DNA of 64,000 bases from positions 1 through 64,000 of the forward strand of contig DATANR010000134.1 of assembly GCA_036266155.1 (NCBI GenBank). Direction: 5' to 3'. Under the pieces are notes generated by a model that saw only the letters and a program-made list of their open reading frames with translations, had not been told where the DNA came from and ran no database searches. Positions 18,260 to 27,380 of the stretch are shown here, piece after piece. Origin of the DNA: SIAJ01 sp036266155 (GTDB lineage Bacteria; Planctomycetota; Planctomycetia; Gemmatales; Gemmataceae). The position numbers and the translations under genes were made by a program. Numbering within the stretch: position 1 is the stretch's first letter; every line of letters starts with the position of its first letter.

Positions 18260-18853
18260 TCACGCCACCATCATGTACAAGATGCCCAGGACCTTGCCGG
18301 ACTCGTGAATGTCATAAATCCGACGATCCAATGTGAGGCTAAGACCTTCCAATCGCAGGAAACCCCAAAGATCCCCGGTGCTCACCGCCCCGAAGATTGC
18401 GGGAACAATCGTTCCTTTTTGCTCGTTGAATAACCGCGCGGCAACCATTCCCGCGACGCACTGGCCGTACCCGCTCGGCAAATCACTGTTCTTTGCCTCC
18501 GTGATCATCGCAACCGGGGCCGTCAGCACGTACGGCGTTGGCGATCGCGACAATATGAAATCGCAGAAACCGCGCAGACCGCGGCCGGCATCAACGTTGA
18601 AATCAATCCCCGAGAAAAAGCTGCATCGGTCTCGATAGCGCTGCCATAATTCGGAGAAAAACGGCGCGATCATGAACTCCGACCTTGCCTTTTCCGTGTT
18701 CATTGCCCGCGCCAGGTGGGCCACTCCCAGCGTTGTTCGGAGCCAATCACTCGGGGCAACTTCTTGCACATCGGCGAACAGGTCCGGGGCATCCCCAATG
18801 GCCAAGCCAAAGGACGTTGTCGCGGATTCGAGAGTGAAGTCGCCGTAGGCCAT
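18260..18853 (-). CDS. PD-(D/E)XK-like protein of unknown function
   Basis: A 197-aa soluble protein. The central strand-turn-strand GFCDFILSRSP, PYVLTAPVAMITEAKN contains an Asp and a following E-x-K (TEAKN), the spacing of a PD-(D/E)XK nuclease core. It is followed by a glutamine-containing helix (GYGQCVAGMVAARLFNEQ) as in many such folds. Similar proteins are common in cyanobacteria and planctomycetes without known function. It lies between the toxin-antitoxin remnant and an acyltransferase gene (12 bp gap) on the same strand. Nuclease activity is inference. Confidence 0.6.
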   Translation of the reverse strand: MAYGDFTLESATTSFGLAIGDAPDLFADVQEVAPSDWLRTTLGVAHLARAMNTEKARSEFMIAPFFSELWQRYRDRCSFFSGIDFNVDAGRGLRGFCDFILSRSPTPYVLTAPVAMITEAKNSDLPSGYGQCVAGMVAARLFNEQKGTIVPAIFGAVSTGDLWGFLRLEGLSLTLDRRIYDIHESGKVLGILYMMVA

Positions 18854-18865
18854 TGCCCGTTCCGT

Positions 18866-20092
18866 TTACAACCGTGTCATCACCAACCAATACGCAATCC
18901 CCGCCGGCACCAAGCCCAATTGCACTATTAATAGACCCCAGAACACGCCCGGATACGTCTTCACTCGCTTCCGGAAGTTCAGGATCGGCTCCTCGTAGAG
19001 TCGCCACAAGACGGCCGCGGCGGCGACGGACATCGCGACCGCCAGCGTCACCGCGATCACGTCGTACACCAGCCCCGAGGTCCCTCCGACTGCTTTCTGT
19101 GCCACCCGCATCGCGGCACTCACGGCCGTGATGTGGAGCAAATAAATCCCGTAACTCCTTTTGCCCGCAAAGAGGGCCCAGTTCAACATTTTCGGGTAGG
19201 CCGTGGTCGTCGTCGCAAACGACCAGACCGTCGTCGTCGTTACAAGCCCCATGACCGGCCCGAACGGATGGCACCATTCCAGAGCCGCGTTCACCACTAA
19301 CAGAATCAGTCCGGCGATCCCGACCCACGGGAATCCTGTCCGCTTCGGGACATTCGACAACGCCAGTACCGCTCCGCCCAGCAAGTTGCACGGCCAAAAG
19401 AACCACATCCCGTAATCCGTTCCCGGGATCTTTTCCAGCCTCGGCTCGGCCGTCAAAACCATCAGGCCGATCAACACGAACAACGCCCGCTTCGGGCCGA
19501 CGACTGCGAAGATCAGCGGCAACAGCAAGTAGAACCACTCCTCGATGCACAGCGTCCAGACGATCCCGTACGGCAGCCAGACGCCCTTGTCCGGCGATAG
19601 AGGCTCCGTGAACGTGATCTCATAGGGCACGTTGCGGAGGAACACCTCGAGCGTGCCCGGCTTGTTCGCGAAGCCGCACGCCGCCAGGATGCCAAAGAAC
19701 GCCAAGCCGGCCAACAGCGGCGGATAAATGCGCAGGAACCGGTTCACGTAGAATTTCGCGTACCAGTTCGCTTGCCCATACATGTTCTTGAGCACCGACC
19801 CGATCAGGTAGCCGGAGATGCTGAAGAACAACGCCACGCCTGCGTGTCCGAACGCCACGCGCAAATGCGCTTCGACCGACGCGTGACTGTAAATCACCAG
19901 CACGCACGCCACGAATCGCAGCAGGTCAACCCAGGGCAGATAGACCGCCATGTTCGACCCGGCCAGCGGCTTCGCCTCGCTCGCGCCGGTGTCGGTCACC
20001 GGCGGCCGCACCCGCTCGCGAACCGGAACGACCTCGCGGCTGGGCGCCTCGATCACCGCGGTGCGCTCCGGGAGTTCCATCATCGTCGCCAT
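18866..20092 (-). CDS. Acyltransferase 3 family membrane protein (paralogue 2)
   Basis: A 408-aa multi-pass integral membrane protein of the acyltransferase-3 family, which O-acylates sugars, lipids or surface polymers. After about 45 residues of hydrophilic N-terminus come the family landmarks: LPWVDLLRFVACVLVIYSH (with the catalytic-site His), FFSISGYLIG, RFLRIYPPLL, and VWTLCIEEWFYLLLPL, then at least ten hydrophobic helices. ATG 20092 begins 24 bp after the stop of the upstream paralogue; an upstream frame from 20203 overlaps that gene and is not credible. It is about as similar to its neighbour at 20116-21210 as expected for an old tandem duplication. Confidence 0.9.
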   Translation of the reverse strand: MATMMELPERTAVIEAPSREVVPVRERVRPPVTDTGASEAKPLAGSNMAVYLPWVDLLRFVACVLVIYSHASVEAHLRVAFGHAGVALFFSISGYLIGSVLKNMYGQANWYAKFYVNRFLRIYPPLLAGLAFFGILAACGFANKPGTLEVFLRNVPYEITFTEPLSPDKGVWLPYGIVWTLCIEEWFYLLLPLIFAVVGPKRALFVLIGLMVLTAEPRLEKIPGTDYGMWFFWPCNLLGGAVLALSNVPKRTGFPWVGIAGLILLVVNAALEWCHPFGPVMGLVTTTTVWSFATTTTAYPKMLNWALFAGKRSYGIYLLHITAVSAAMRVAQKAVGGTSGLVYDVIAVTLAVAMSVAAAAVLWRLYEEPILNFRKRVKTYPGVFWGLLIVQLGLVPAGIAYWLVMTRL

Positions 20093-20115
20093 GAATCCAT
20101 TCCCAACGGGCGTCC

Positions 20116-21210
20116 TTACCGTCCGCTCCGCACCCATAGCCAGTAAAGCAGCCCAATCGGCACCAGCGACACCTGAATGGCTGTCGCGAGCCCCCGCGCC
20201 CACGGTCGATCGGTCACCGCGGTCCGGTATGCAGAGATCGGCCGCTCGATTACGTAGTACATCGCCGCCGCCAGCACCGTCGCCCCGACCGTTGCCACGA
20301 GCGTGGCCACTCCAAAGTACAGCACTTTGGGGCCCTCATCCAACCCCAACCGCTGGGCCACACGCAGCCCGGCGCTGCAGAACGGCAAATGCACCAAGTA
20401 GATGCCGTAGCTCCACTTGCCGCACAACACGAGCCAGTTCATCGACCGCGGCACCGGCATCCGCGTCACCGCGAACGACCAGACGGTGATCGTGGTCACC
20501 AAGCCCATGACTGGCCCGAACGGTGGGCGGAACCAGCCGAAGATGCCGTTGGCCACCACCATCACCAGCCCAAGCAGCCCGATCCACGGCCGGCCTTCGC
20601 GCATGGTCGGTCGAAACGCCGCGAGGATTGCCCCCGCAAGCAGGTTGACCGGGATCAAGAACCAGGTCCCGAACTGCGTGCCGGGCAGCATCCTTAGGCC
20701 AGGCTCGGACAGGACAATGATCACTCCGACCAGACCAACGGCCGTCCAACGCGGTCCAACCGCCCAATAGGCGAGCGGGAGAAGCAGGTAAAAATACTCC
20801 TCTACGCACAGCGTCCACACGATTGCGTAGGGGTCGCCCTGGTTCGGCGACAACTGGGCCGTGAACGTCAGATAGTAGGGCAAGTTCCCGACGAACTTGT
20901 CCCACATGTGCGGCGAATTGCCGAGCCCGAGCGCCACGAGTGTTCCAAAGAAAACCAGCCCGACGAGCAACGGCGGATAAATGCGCAGCAACCGGTTCGC
21001 ATAAAACCGTGAAACCCACGCGGGTTTCGTGCTGCCGTTGATCAGCACGGAGCCGATCAAATAACCCGAGATGGAAAAGAACAACCCGACCCCGTTGTGC
21101 CCGAAGTGGTTGGCGTCCGGGTTCTCCGGAAACGGGTTCATGTGGCTGAGGATGACCAGCACACAAGCCACGAACCGGAGCAGGTCGAGCCACGGTAGGT
21201 AGGTCGGCAT
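20116..21210 (-). CDS. Acyltransferase 3 family membrane protein (paralogue 1)
   Basis: A 364-aa membrane protein with the same landmarks as its downstream paralogue: LPWLDLLRFVACVLVILSH, FFSISGYLIG, RLLRIYPPLLVGLVFFG, IVWTLCVEEYFYLLLPL, and SYGIYLVHLPF near the C-terminus. It lacks the hydrophilic N-terminal extension of paralogue 2, and the protein begins almost at the first helix. The two genes form a tandem pair probably transcribed together. The acyl acceptor cannot be told from the neighbours. Confidence 0.9.
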   Translation of the reverse strand: MPTYLPWLDLLRFVACVLVILSHMNPFPENPDANHFGHNGVGLFFSISGYLIGSVLINGSTKPAWVSRFYANRLLRIYPPLLVGLVFFGTLVALGLGNSPHMWDKFVGNLPYYLTFTAQLSPNQGDPYAIVWTLCVEEYFYLLLPLAYWAVGPRWTAVGLVGVIIVLSEPGLRMLPGTQFGTWFLIPVNLLAGAILAAFRPTMREGRPWIGLLGLVMVVANGIFGWFRPPFGPVMGLVTTITVWSFAVTRMPVPRSMNWLVLCGKWSYGIYLVHLPFCSAGLRVAQRLGLDEGPKVLYFGVATLVATVGATVLAAAMYYVIERPISAYRTAVTDRPWARGLATAIQVSLVPIGLLYWLWVRSGR

Positions 21211-21309
21211 CAGTCCCCGCCGGCCGGTTTCCAGGGAAAAGTCGCTGTCCCTTGGTATACGGCGGCAACCCCCGTCCGCCCGGTGCGCGGTCGACTCCGA
21301 TTTTCATAC

Positions 21310-21404
21310 CCGCGAAACTTGGCGATCTTTCTTTTTGAAAAAGTGCGTTTTCAGCACGTTTTTGGGTAAGGTCGCCAAGATCGCCACCGTTTTGCCACAC
21401 CCTC
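21310..21404. repeat. Dispersed intergenic repeat, copy 2
   Basis: Second copy of the repeat at 2171-2264, in the same orientation. Identical blocks include GGTCGCCAAGATCGCCACCG and TTTTTGAAAAAGTGCGTTTT. It lies upstream of the acyltransferase pair and next to the palindrome at 21414. Confidence 0.8.
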
Positions 21405-21413
21405 CGGAGTCCT

Positions 21414-21473
21414 GTTGGAGTCCCGCCTTTAGGCGGTTGCTGGTCCAAGACCGCCTGAAGGCGGGACTCCAAC
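21414..21473. repeat. 24-bp palindrome downstream of the PPC protein gene
   Basis: Arms 21414-21437 and 21450-21473 pair with one mismatch around a 12-nt loop; the core is GGAGTCCCGCCTT. It lies just downstream of the stop codon of the PPC-domain gene (minus strand, 21491) and could terminate that operon. Together with the 95-bp repeat it accounts for most of the 280-bp gap. Confidence 0.82.
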
Positions 21474-21490
21474 GAGGCAATGAAACGCAA

Positions 21491-23971
21491 TCAATTCTTC
21501 TTCGGCTCGACCTTTGGCGGCGGCATGCCGGCCTTGGCGGCCTTTTCGCGTTCTTCCTGTTCGAGCCGGAGCTGTTCCAGCCGGCTCAGACGCTTCGGTG
21601 GAGTCGCGGGGTTCGGCATCGGCGGTGGGGCGGCCACCGTCTTGGCGGGCGGCGGGGCATCCTTCTTGGGCGGCAACGGCACGTCGATCCGCAGTTCGCT
21701 CGAACCGACGCTATGCACGACCGGTTCGCCGTTTTCCATGACGACGACCTGACAGAAGATGTTGCGATGCGTCCCGGCTGGGGCGGTCGGTTCGACCTTG
21801 ATCGGGAACGCGATCTCCTTCGTGTCCTTGTTGATCTTCAATTCCGTCGTCGTCACCTTGGTCGGCAGGCCGATGAGCCGGATGACCGCGTCGCCGGCGA
21901 AGGCCTTGGCCACGGTCGGCTTCACGAACATCTGCGTGTCCTTGCCCTGCTCGACAGCTCCGCGCTCGATGGTGACATTCAAATACGGCGGCGCGATCTC
22001 AATCGTCGCAAGCTGGCTCGACACCCACACCGGCCCGCTGGCGATCGGGGCATTACCCATTACCACGTACTTCCATTTACGCACCGGAGCGCCGCCGTTC
22101 GCATTGAGCGGCAACATCACTTCGTTCTGACCTTCGGGGATCACGACCGATGACGCCGACCCGACGCCCGGCGGATTGTACAGCGGGACAACCGTGATCG
22201 CGGCCTTGAACCCCGCGGTCCGCTCGGCGACGATCTTCAAATTCATCGACCCGCCATGCACCAGCGGCACCTTCGGTTCGACGATGGTCAGCTTGAACGG
22301 CACCGCCTCGGTCACGGCGAGCACTGTCTCCGGTTCGTTCTTGTAGGTGTAAAGCGACTGGCCCGGCGCCGAGTAGACAAAGTCCGAGCGCACGTCGAAT
22401 GCGCTCTTCAGCTTCACGTTCGGGTCGACATGCGAACCGGTGTAAGCTACGCGGCCCGTAGCGAGCGGGGCATCGGGCGCTGCTTCGAACACGATGGGCA
22501 CCATCGACATGTTGCCCGCCATCGTCTCGGTCGCCATCGTCACCTTCGCGGGCAACCCGTTGATCTGCACGTTCAAGTCGCCGCCGAAGTCGATGCGGCC
22601 GGCGTTCACATAGGTCGCGAACCGGTTGCCGCGCGGCACCGCGTAGACTTGCCGTTCTTGCGAGAACTGGGCGAACGGCGGGGCACTCAGCGCCAGCTTC
22701 GGCTCGACGGCCGTCGCCTCGACGCGATACGAATAGGCCGGCCCACCTTTCTTGAGATGGTCGGTCACGCTGATCCAGTATTCGCCATCTTGTGGGATCG
22801 TTGCGCGGAAATAGCTATCCGGCCCAATGGCGTCGTCGTTCCCGATGAATGCCCCACCGCCTATCAAGCCCATGTACATCACGGAATCGAGGGCGGACCC
22901 GAGCCGGCGAGCGTAGCAGTGAACGTCGAACACCTGCCCCTTCTTGGCGGCGAACTTGAAATGGTCGATGTCTCCCGGCTTCTCGATCACGCCGTTGAAA
23001 GCACACGGCCACAGGCCGGCCGTCGCCTGGGTTGGCAGGTCGTTTGGCTCGACTTCGATCACGTTGGCAGCGTTCTCGCTCAACCGGAATGGCAGACCCG
23101 ACGGACTGATGCCGCCCGCGTCCTGACAGAACACTTCAAATTTGCCGTCCTTCGGCATCGTGGCCGGCAGCTTGATCTTCTGCTTGATGTCGCCCGAGGC
23201 GTCGCCGATGAAACGCAACTCGACTTCTTCGCCGAGCTTGCCGCCTGCGGGCACCACGGCCAGCGGCCGCGGGAAAGTGCCGACGTGTAGCCGATACTGG
23301 CAAGCGCCATTTCCCTGGTACGACGTCTCGCGGACCATCACGATGTAGGTGCCGTCGGCGGGAGCAACGATCGACAGGCAGCCATCCTGCTTGAATAGGG
23401 CCGTGTCATCCGACGTGGCCAGTTCAAAGCGCTTGGCATCAAGGAGGGCGATGTACGGATCGAAGAACGTCGTCCCGAGCCGCATCCCTTCGATCTCAAC
23501 GCTGATCCGCTGGCCCTTCTTGGCTTCCACCGCGTAGTAGTCGACGTCCTCATTGTCCGCGACGCCGTGAACCGTGCAGTTGAGCGGAATCTTTTGCGGG
23601 GCCGCGAAGTCGCTGTTTGGTTCCTTCTCGTCGACGATCGGCAGGGCCCCAATCCAGAGCGTCCGCAATTCGGTGACGCCGGTCGCCGTGCGCACGCGCA
23701 CCGCATGTTCGCCGAGGCGGGTGTCCGCGGCGATCTTGACCGCGACCTTCAATTGGTTCGGATTGACGACATCGAGCTTCGTGACCGTGAAGCCCGGCGA
23801 ATAGAAGACAATTTCTTGCGCATCAGCCAGAGCGCCGCCACTTAAGACGAATGTGGCATCGGTCCCGCGCTGTGCCCCACGCGGCTGGACGCCGCCGAGC
23901 GACGGTGAAGCGGCGAAGGCGGCGCTGCAGAGGCACACAACAGACGCGAAAGCGATCAGATTGCGAATCAT
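21491..23971 (-). CDS. Exported PPC-domain protein
   Basis: An 826-aa exported protein with a signal peptide (NLIAFASVVCLCSAAFA). Pre-peptidase C-terminal (PPC) beta-sandwich domains are visible twice: EKEPNSDFAAPQKIPLN with NEDVDYYAVEAKKGQ, and EVEPNDLPTQA with KPGDIDHFKFAAKKGQ. An IPT/Ig-like opening (GGVQPRGAQRGTDATFVLSG) and further beta units surround them. The last 80 residues are Pro-rich, then a charged helix (RLEQLRLEQEEREK). ATG 23971 precedes the signal peptide; the 857-aa frame starts within a palindrome. The gene follows DUF1501 with a 92-bp gap. Such DUF1501-PPC pairs are frequent in planctomycetes; the role is unknown. Confidence 0.85.
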   Translation of the reverse strand: MIRNLIAFASVVCLCSAAFAASPSLGGVQPRGAQRGTDATFVLSGGALADAQEIVFYSPGFTVTKLDVVNPNQLKVAVKIAADTRLGEHAVRVRTATGVTELRTLWIGALPIVDEKEPNSDFAAPQKIPLNCTVHGVADNEDVDYYAVEAKKGQRISVEIEGMRLGTTFFDPYIALLDAKRFELATSDDTALFKQDGCLSIVAPADGTYIVMVRETSYQGNGACQYRLHVGTFPRPLAVVPAGGKLGEEVELRFIGDASGDIKQKIKLPATMPKDGKFEVFCQDAGGISPSGLPFRLSENAANVIEVEPNDLPTQATAGLWPCAFNGVIEKPGDIDHFKFAAKKGQVFDVHCYARRLGSALDSVMYMGLIGGGAFIGNDDAIGPDSYFRATIPQDGEYWISVTDHLKKGGPAYSYRVEATAVEPKLALSAPPFAQFSQERQVYAVPRGNRFATYVNAGRIDFGGDLNVQINGLPAKVTMATETMAGNMSMVPIVFEAAPDAPLATGRVAYTGSHVDPNVKLKSAFDVRSDFVYSAPGQSLYTYKNEPETVLAVTEAVPFKLTIVEPKVPLVHGGSMNLKIVAERTAGFKAAITVVPLYNPPGVGSASSVVIPEGQNEVMLPLNANGGAPVRKWKYVVMGNAPIASGPVWVSSQLATIEIAPPYLNVTIERGAVEQGKDTQMFVKPTVAKAFAGDAVIRLIGLPTKVTTTELKINKDTKEIAFPIKVEPTAPAGTHRNIFCQVVVMENGEPVVHSVGSSELRIDVPLPPKKDAPPPAKTVAAPPPMPNPATPPKRLSRLEQLRLEQEEREKAAKAGMPPPKVEPKKN

Positions 23972-23993
23972 GGCGCTACTCACCCAAAACAAG

Positions 23994-24047
23994 TGGGACC
24001 GATGGGACGCAGGGGACCTATGGGTCCCCTGCGTCCCATCGGTCCCA
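23994..24047. repeat. 25-bp perfect palindrome in the DUF1501-PPC gap
   Basis: Arms 23994-24018 and 24023-24047 pair perfectly around TATG. It lies between two genes that otherwise look cotranscribed, so it could attenuate the downstream PPC gene or process the transcript. Confidence 0.85.
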
Positions 24048-24063
24048 TAACCACAATTCCCCA

Positions 24064-25386
24064 CTAAGCCAACAATTCCTTCACCGGCTTGCCGCCGTCG
24101 ACGATCCGCTGCGGCCGATCGCCCGGCGACATCAGCTTCTTCTCGCCCGAGATGCCGAGGCAGTGGTAAACCGTCTGGCTCAGGGCATCGACGTCGAGCG
24201 GATCGTCTTCCGGCTCGGTCGCGGTGGCGTCCGAGGTGCCGTAGGCGATGCCCTTCTTGATGCCGCCGCCCGCCAGCACGACGCTGAACACCTTCGGCCA
24301 GTGATCGCGCCCGGCCGTCGCGTTGATCTTCGGCGTACGGCCGAATTCGCTGGAAATCATGACCAGCGTGCTGTCGAGCAGCCCGCGGTTGCTGAGGTCG
24401 GTAATCAGCGTCGCGAACGCCTGATCGAACTGCGGGAGCTGGCCCTGAATGTTCTGCTTGATCTGCCCGTGCATGTCCCAGCCGCCGAAGGTCAGCGACA
24501 CGAAGCGGACGCCGGCTTCGACGAGGCGACGCGACATCAGCATCCGCTGGCCCGCCGCATTGCGACCGTATTGGTCACGAAGCTTGGCGTCCTCCGCGTT
24601 GATGTTGAACGCCTCGCGGGCCTTCTGGCTTGAGATCAACGAGTAGGCCTGCTGGTAGAACGTGTCCATCGCCGCGATGTTGTCCGACTTCTCCTTGGCG
24701 GCGAAGTGGTCGTTGACCGCGGACAGCATGTTCTTGCGCGTGGTGAACCGCTTGTCGTCGACGCCGCCCGGCAGGGCCAAATCCTGAACCGTGAAACCCG
24801 GATTGGCCGGATCCGAACCAAGCGCGAACGGAGCAAACTTGCTCGACAGATAACCACTTCCTGCATAGGTCGTGGGCACGCTCGGAATGCAAACGTACGG
24901 CGGCAGGCTGTTGCGAACGCCGAACTCATGGCTGACCACTGAGCCGAACGACGGATACTGCAGAGCCGGACTGGGCCGGTAGCCCGTGAACATGTTGTGG
25001 GTGCCACGCTCGTGGGCCGCTTCGCCGTGCGTCATCGATCGGCAGACGGCAATCTTGTCCGCAATCTGGGCGGTGGCCTTGAGGCACTCGTTGAAGTAGA
25101 CCCCTTCAATCTTGGTCTTGATGTGGGTCATTTCGCCGCGATATTCGATCGGGGCGTTCGGCTTCGGATCCCACGTTTCCTGGTGGGCGGCCCCGCCCGG
25201 CAAGAAGATGTGGATGACCGACTTGGCGGTCCCTTCCTTATTGACCTCGTTGCCGCGTGCGGCCTGCGAACGAAGGAACCCGTCGAGGGTCAGCCCAAGA
25301 CCGGTCGCGGCCCCTACTTGAAGGAACGTTCGACGACTCGGCGGTGAAAAGTGAGACGGGTCATCGTTCCATGTGATCGGACGCAT
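24064..25386 (-). CDS. DUF1501 protein (alkaline phosphatase-like fold)
   Basis: A 440-aa protein with a twin-arginine-like opening (PPSRRTFLQVGAATGLGL), suggesting export in folded form. DUF1501 features are IHIFLPGGAAHQETWDPK, CRSMTHGEAAHERGTHNMFTG, LTFGGWDMHGQI, VMISSEFGRTPKIN and GRDHWPKVFSVVLAGGG. DUF1501 belongs to the sulfatase/alkaline phosphatase-like clan; the Asp/His residues in these motifs look like metal ligands. It is the first gene of the DUF1501-PPC pair. It is typically partnered with DUF1549/DUF1553 proteins, one of which lies at 15161. The substrate is unknown. Confidence 0.9.
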   Translation of the reverse strand: MRPITWNDDPSHFSPPSRRTFLQVGAATGLGLTLDGFLRSQAARGNEVNKEGTAKSVIHIFLPGGAAHQETWDPKPNAPIEYRGEMTHIKTKIEGVYFNECLKATAQIADKIAVCRSMTHGEAAHERGTHNMFTGYRPSPALQYPSFGSVVSHEFGVRNSLPPYVCIPSVPTTYAGSGYLSSKFAPFALGSDPANPGFTVQDLALPGGVDDKRFTTRKNMLSAVNDHFAAKEKSDNIAAMDTFYQQAYSLISSQKAREAFNINAEDAKLRDQYGRNAAGQRMLMSRRLVEAGVRFVSLTFGGWDMHGQIKQNIQGQLPQFDQAFATLITDLSNRGLLDSTLVMISSEFGRTPKINATAGRDHWPKVFSVVLAGGGIKKGIAYGTSDATATEPEDDPLDVDALSQTVYHCLGISGEKKLMSPGDRPQRIVDGGKPVKELLA

Positions 25387-25523
25387 GGGACTGGCTCCGG
25401 AGCATTGGGTTATGAGCGTCTGGGCGAGTGTCGGCGGCCTGGGCTATGGGTCGCGGCGGGTGGTTGGCGTGCGCAACAATCAGCGCACCTTGCGGGTGGG
25501 TAGCATTTGTAATGCCAGAGGAA

Positions 25524-25552
25524 AGGGTAGTCGCTGGACAGGGCGCTGTCAA
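25524..25552 (-). promoter_or_regulatory. Possible promoter upstream of the DUF1501 gene
   Basis: On the minus strand TTGACA (25552-25547) is followed after 17 nt by TACCCT (25529-25524). The -35 box is perfect but the -10 box matches only three of six positions, so this is tentative. It would give a leader of about 130 nt. The rest of the 25387-25599 gap shows nothing else recognisable. Confidence 0.35.
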
Positions 25553-25599
25553 CAACCAATACTCTCATGGCTTACGGAATTGTGAACATAGGTATATTA

Positions 25600-25667
25600 T
25601 GTAGCTGAATTCGTAAGAATTCAGTTCTTGGCGTGGCGAGCGCTGAATTCTCACGAATCCAGCTACA
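25600..25667. repeat. GAATTC palindromic element, copy B
   Basis: Arms 25600-25624 and 25643-25667 pair over 25 bp with two mismatches around an 18-nt loop. Arms match copies A and C. It sits eight bases beyond the stop codon of the minus-strand gene at 25675. Confidence 0.85.
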
Positions 25668-25674
25668 ACACTTG

Positions 25675-26223
25675 CTATTCGCGTGGAAAAACCTTGTGCC
25701 CCAGAGTTTTACCCGACTCACGATCGACGAATTCCACGTATCGCCCCGCACTCTCCTTGCTCAGCACTTTGATCGCCACGTCGTCGACTTCCAGCGTGAC
25801 CAGGTTGAAGTACTTGGTGTGTTCGATCGGCCCGAGACCCTTGAGGTTGGCCTTCCACAGCTGCTTTCCGGTGCCGAAGTCAAGCGCGACCAGCGTGCAG
25901 CCGCTCGACATGCGATGGTAGTCGGCGTAGAAGAGCGTGGTACCGTGAACGACGAACGACGTGTTCTTCTGCGCGTCAAACGTGATCGTCTTGTCGGCCG
26001 CGTTCGTGACGGCCACTGTGATCCGCCCGACGTCATTGGCCCGAATGTCCGTCTTCAACGCGCAGCGCTGAACGGAGAAATCGAGCGTCGCCCGCTCGTC
26101 AGCCCAGTCCCAGACGGCTTCATTGGCCTTCTTCTGATACTCGGCCGACTTGTCCTTCGGCGACGGGGCAGCGACGGCGACTGCGGCAACCATCAAAATC
26201 AAGCCAGCAACTTGTCGGCACAT
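25675..26223 (-). CDS. Exported protein with PQQ-like strand motif
   Basis: A 182-aa protein with a signal peptide (VAGLILMVAAVAVAAP). The middle is beta-rich and contains TLVALDFGTGKQLWKANL, the pattern of a single PQQ/beta-propeller blade, though the protein is too short for a whole propeller. No family was recognised with certainty. It ends beside palindrome copy B. The small lipoprotein gene lies 39 bp upstream on the same strand, so the two may be cotranscribed. Confidence 0.65.
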   Translation of the reverse strand: MCRQVAGLILMVAAVAVAAPSPKDKSAEYQKKANEAVWDWADERATLDFSVQRCALKTDIRANDVGRITVAVTNAADKTITFDAQKNTSFVVHGTTLFYADYHRMSSGCTLVALDFGTGKQLWKANLKGLGPIEHTKYFNLVTLEVDDVAIKVLSKESAGRYVEFVDRESGKTLGHKVFPRE

Positions 26224-26262
26224 GAGGCGTTCCTTGGCGGCCTTGATATTCGACCATTCGTT

Positions 26263-26565
26263 TTACTGCGGCTTTCGCTTCTGCCCGTTCACCCAGAGTT
26301 GGTTATCGTCGTCGAGCAGGACCATATCGCCGGCCGCGATCTCGCCACAGTCCTTGCCATTCGCAAAGACATGGCCATCGCGGATGTCGACGCGCCGGGC
26401 GTCCGCACCTTCGCCGACCGCTTCCCACGCACCATCGGCGGACAAGTTACTCTTCGACGTCACGTTGCCGTGGCGAATTTCACACGCGACCTTGCCCGGC
26501 TCCTTCGTACAGCCGGTCATTACGATCAGTAATCCCAGCATCAACGGCAGCAAACGAATCATCAT
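26263..26565 (-). CDS. Small lipoprotein
   Basis: About 100 aa with a lipoprotein signal ending in LIVMTGC (lipobox), so the mature protein should be lipid-anchored at its cysteine. The rest is a compact beta-rich domain (VACEIRHGNV, VDIRDGHVFANGKDCGEI, DMVLLDDDNQLWVNG). The start is at one of two adjacent ATGs (26565 or 26562), preceded by GGAGA. The gene's 5' end overlaps the 3' end of the hydroxylase gene by 86 bases in another frame. Confidence 0.65.
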   Translation of the reverse strand: MMIRLLPLMLGLLIVMTGCTKEPGKVACEIRHGNVTSKSNLSADGAWEAVGEGADARRVDIRDGHVFANGKDCGEIAAGDMVLLDDDNQLWVNGQKRKPQ

Positions 26566-27370
26566 GAGATTCTCCATTCGACGCGACGGCTGCCCGTGAA
26601 TTCCTGTCCGGCAACAATGGTTGAATCATATGACCCAAATAGGTCTTTGGAACCGGCCCACGAATGCCAAACGCGTCCGGCTCATGATTCGGGCACCGAT
26701 AGGTCCCAAATAATAAATCCATGATCGGTGATATATTCGCATAGTTCCCCGCATCGCGATCGCGGTCGTGATGCCAGTGATGCAATTCCGGCGCGCCGAT
26801 CAATGCACGCAACGGGCCGATCGGCAGCCGGACATTCGAGTGAATATAGATCGCCCAGATACCGCGGAAGACGATGAATCCCGTCAATGTCTCCAGCGGA
26901 AAACCGATGATGAACGCCGGTAGATTGATCAGTCCGACCGTGTAAATCGTGTCGAGCGGATGTTCGCGATGGGCCGCGAGCCAATCAAGGTGCTCGGCAG
27001 TGTGATGAACTGAATGAAAGCGCCAGAGAAATGCGCTCCGATGTTGCAAGCGATGGCCCCAATAAATTAACACATCACTGAGCAATATCACTTCGAGCAT
27101 TTGTAACCACATCGGCTGATTGGCGACCTGGGCGCGAAAGCCGGTTGGCACCGTCTCGCCCAGGAAGCGCGCGACATACGTCAACGCCCAAAAGACGAGC
27201 CCGCTCCATAACAGATATTGGCCGAGGAAAAAGCACAGGTCGAGAAACCAGGCCGGCCGGAAAAAGCGCTGGCCCGGCTTGGCGGGGAACGCCATCTCCA
27301 GCGGTCGAAAGACGACCACGAGAAACAACAGGCTCACACCCGTCGATGCCAAGAGCGCGATGATGGTCAT
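26480..27370 (-). CDS. Fatty acid hydroxylase / sterol desaturase family protein
   Basis: A 296-aa membrane protein of the di-iron hydroxylase superfamily. The His clusters are HRLQH, HSVHHTAEH and ELHHWHH, spaced as in the family, between hydrophobic helices (for example LLFLVVVFRPLEM and LYLLWSGLVFWALT-like stretches). It would use O2 and two irons to hydroxylate or desaturate a membrane lipid. ATG 27370 precedes the first helix. The last 40 residues after PKTYLGHMIQPLLPD look unlike the family and overlap the start of the lipoprotein gene, so the natural end may have been lost or extended by a frameshift. Confidence 0.82.
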   Translation of the reverse strand: MTIIALLASTGVSLLFLVVVFRPLEMAFPAKPGQRFFRPAWFLDLCFFLGQYLLWSGLVFWALTYVARFLGETVPTGFRAQVANQPMWLQMLEVILLSDVLIYWGHRLQHRSAFLWRFHSVHHTAEHLDWLAAHREHPLDTIYTVGLINLPAFIIGFPLETLTGFIVFRGIWAIYIHSNVRLPIGPLRALIGAPELHHWHHDRDRDAGNYANISPIMDLLFGTYRCPNHEPDAFGIRGPVPKTYLGHMIQPLLPDRNSRAAVASNGESHDDSFAAVDAGITDRNDRLYEGAGQGRV

Positions 27371-27380
27371 GGGCGGCTCG

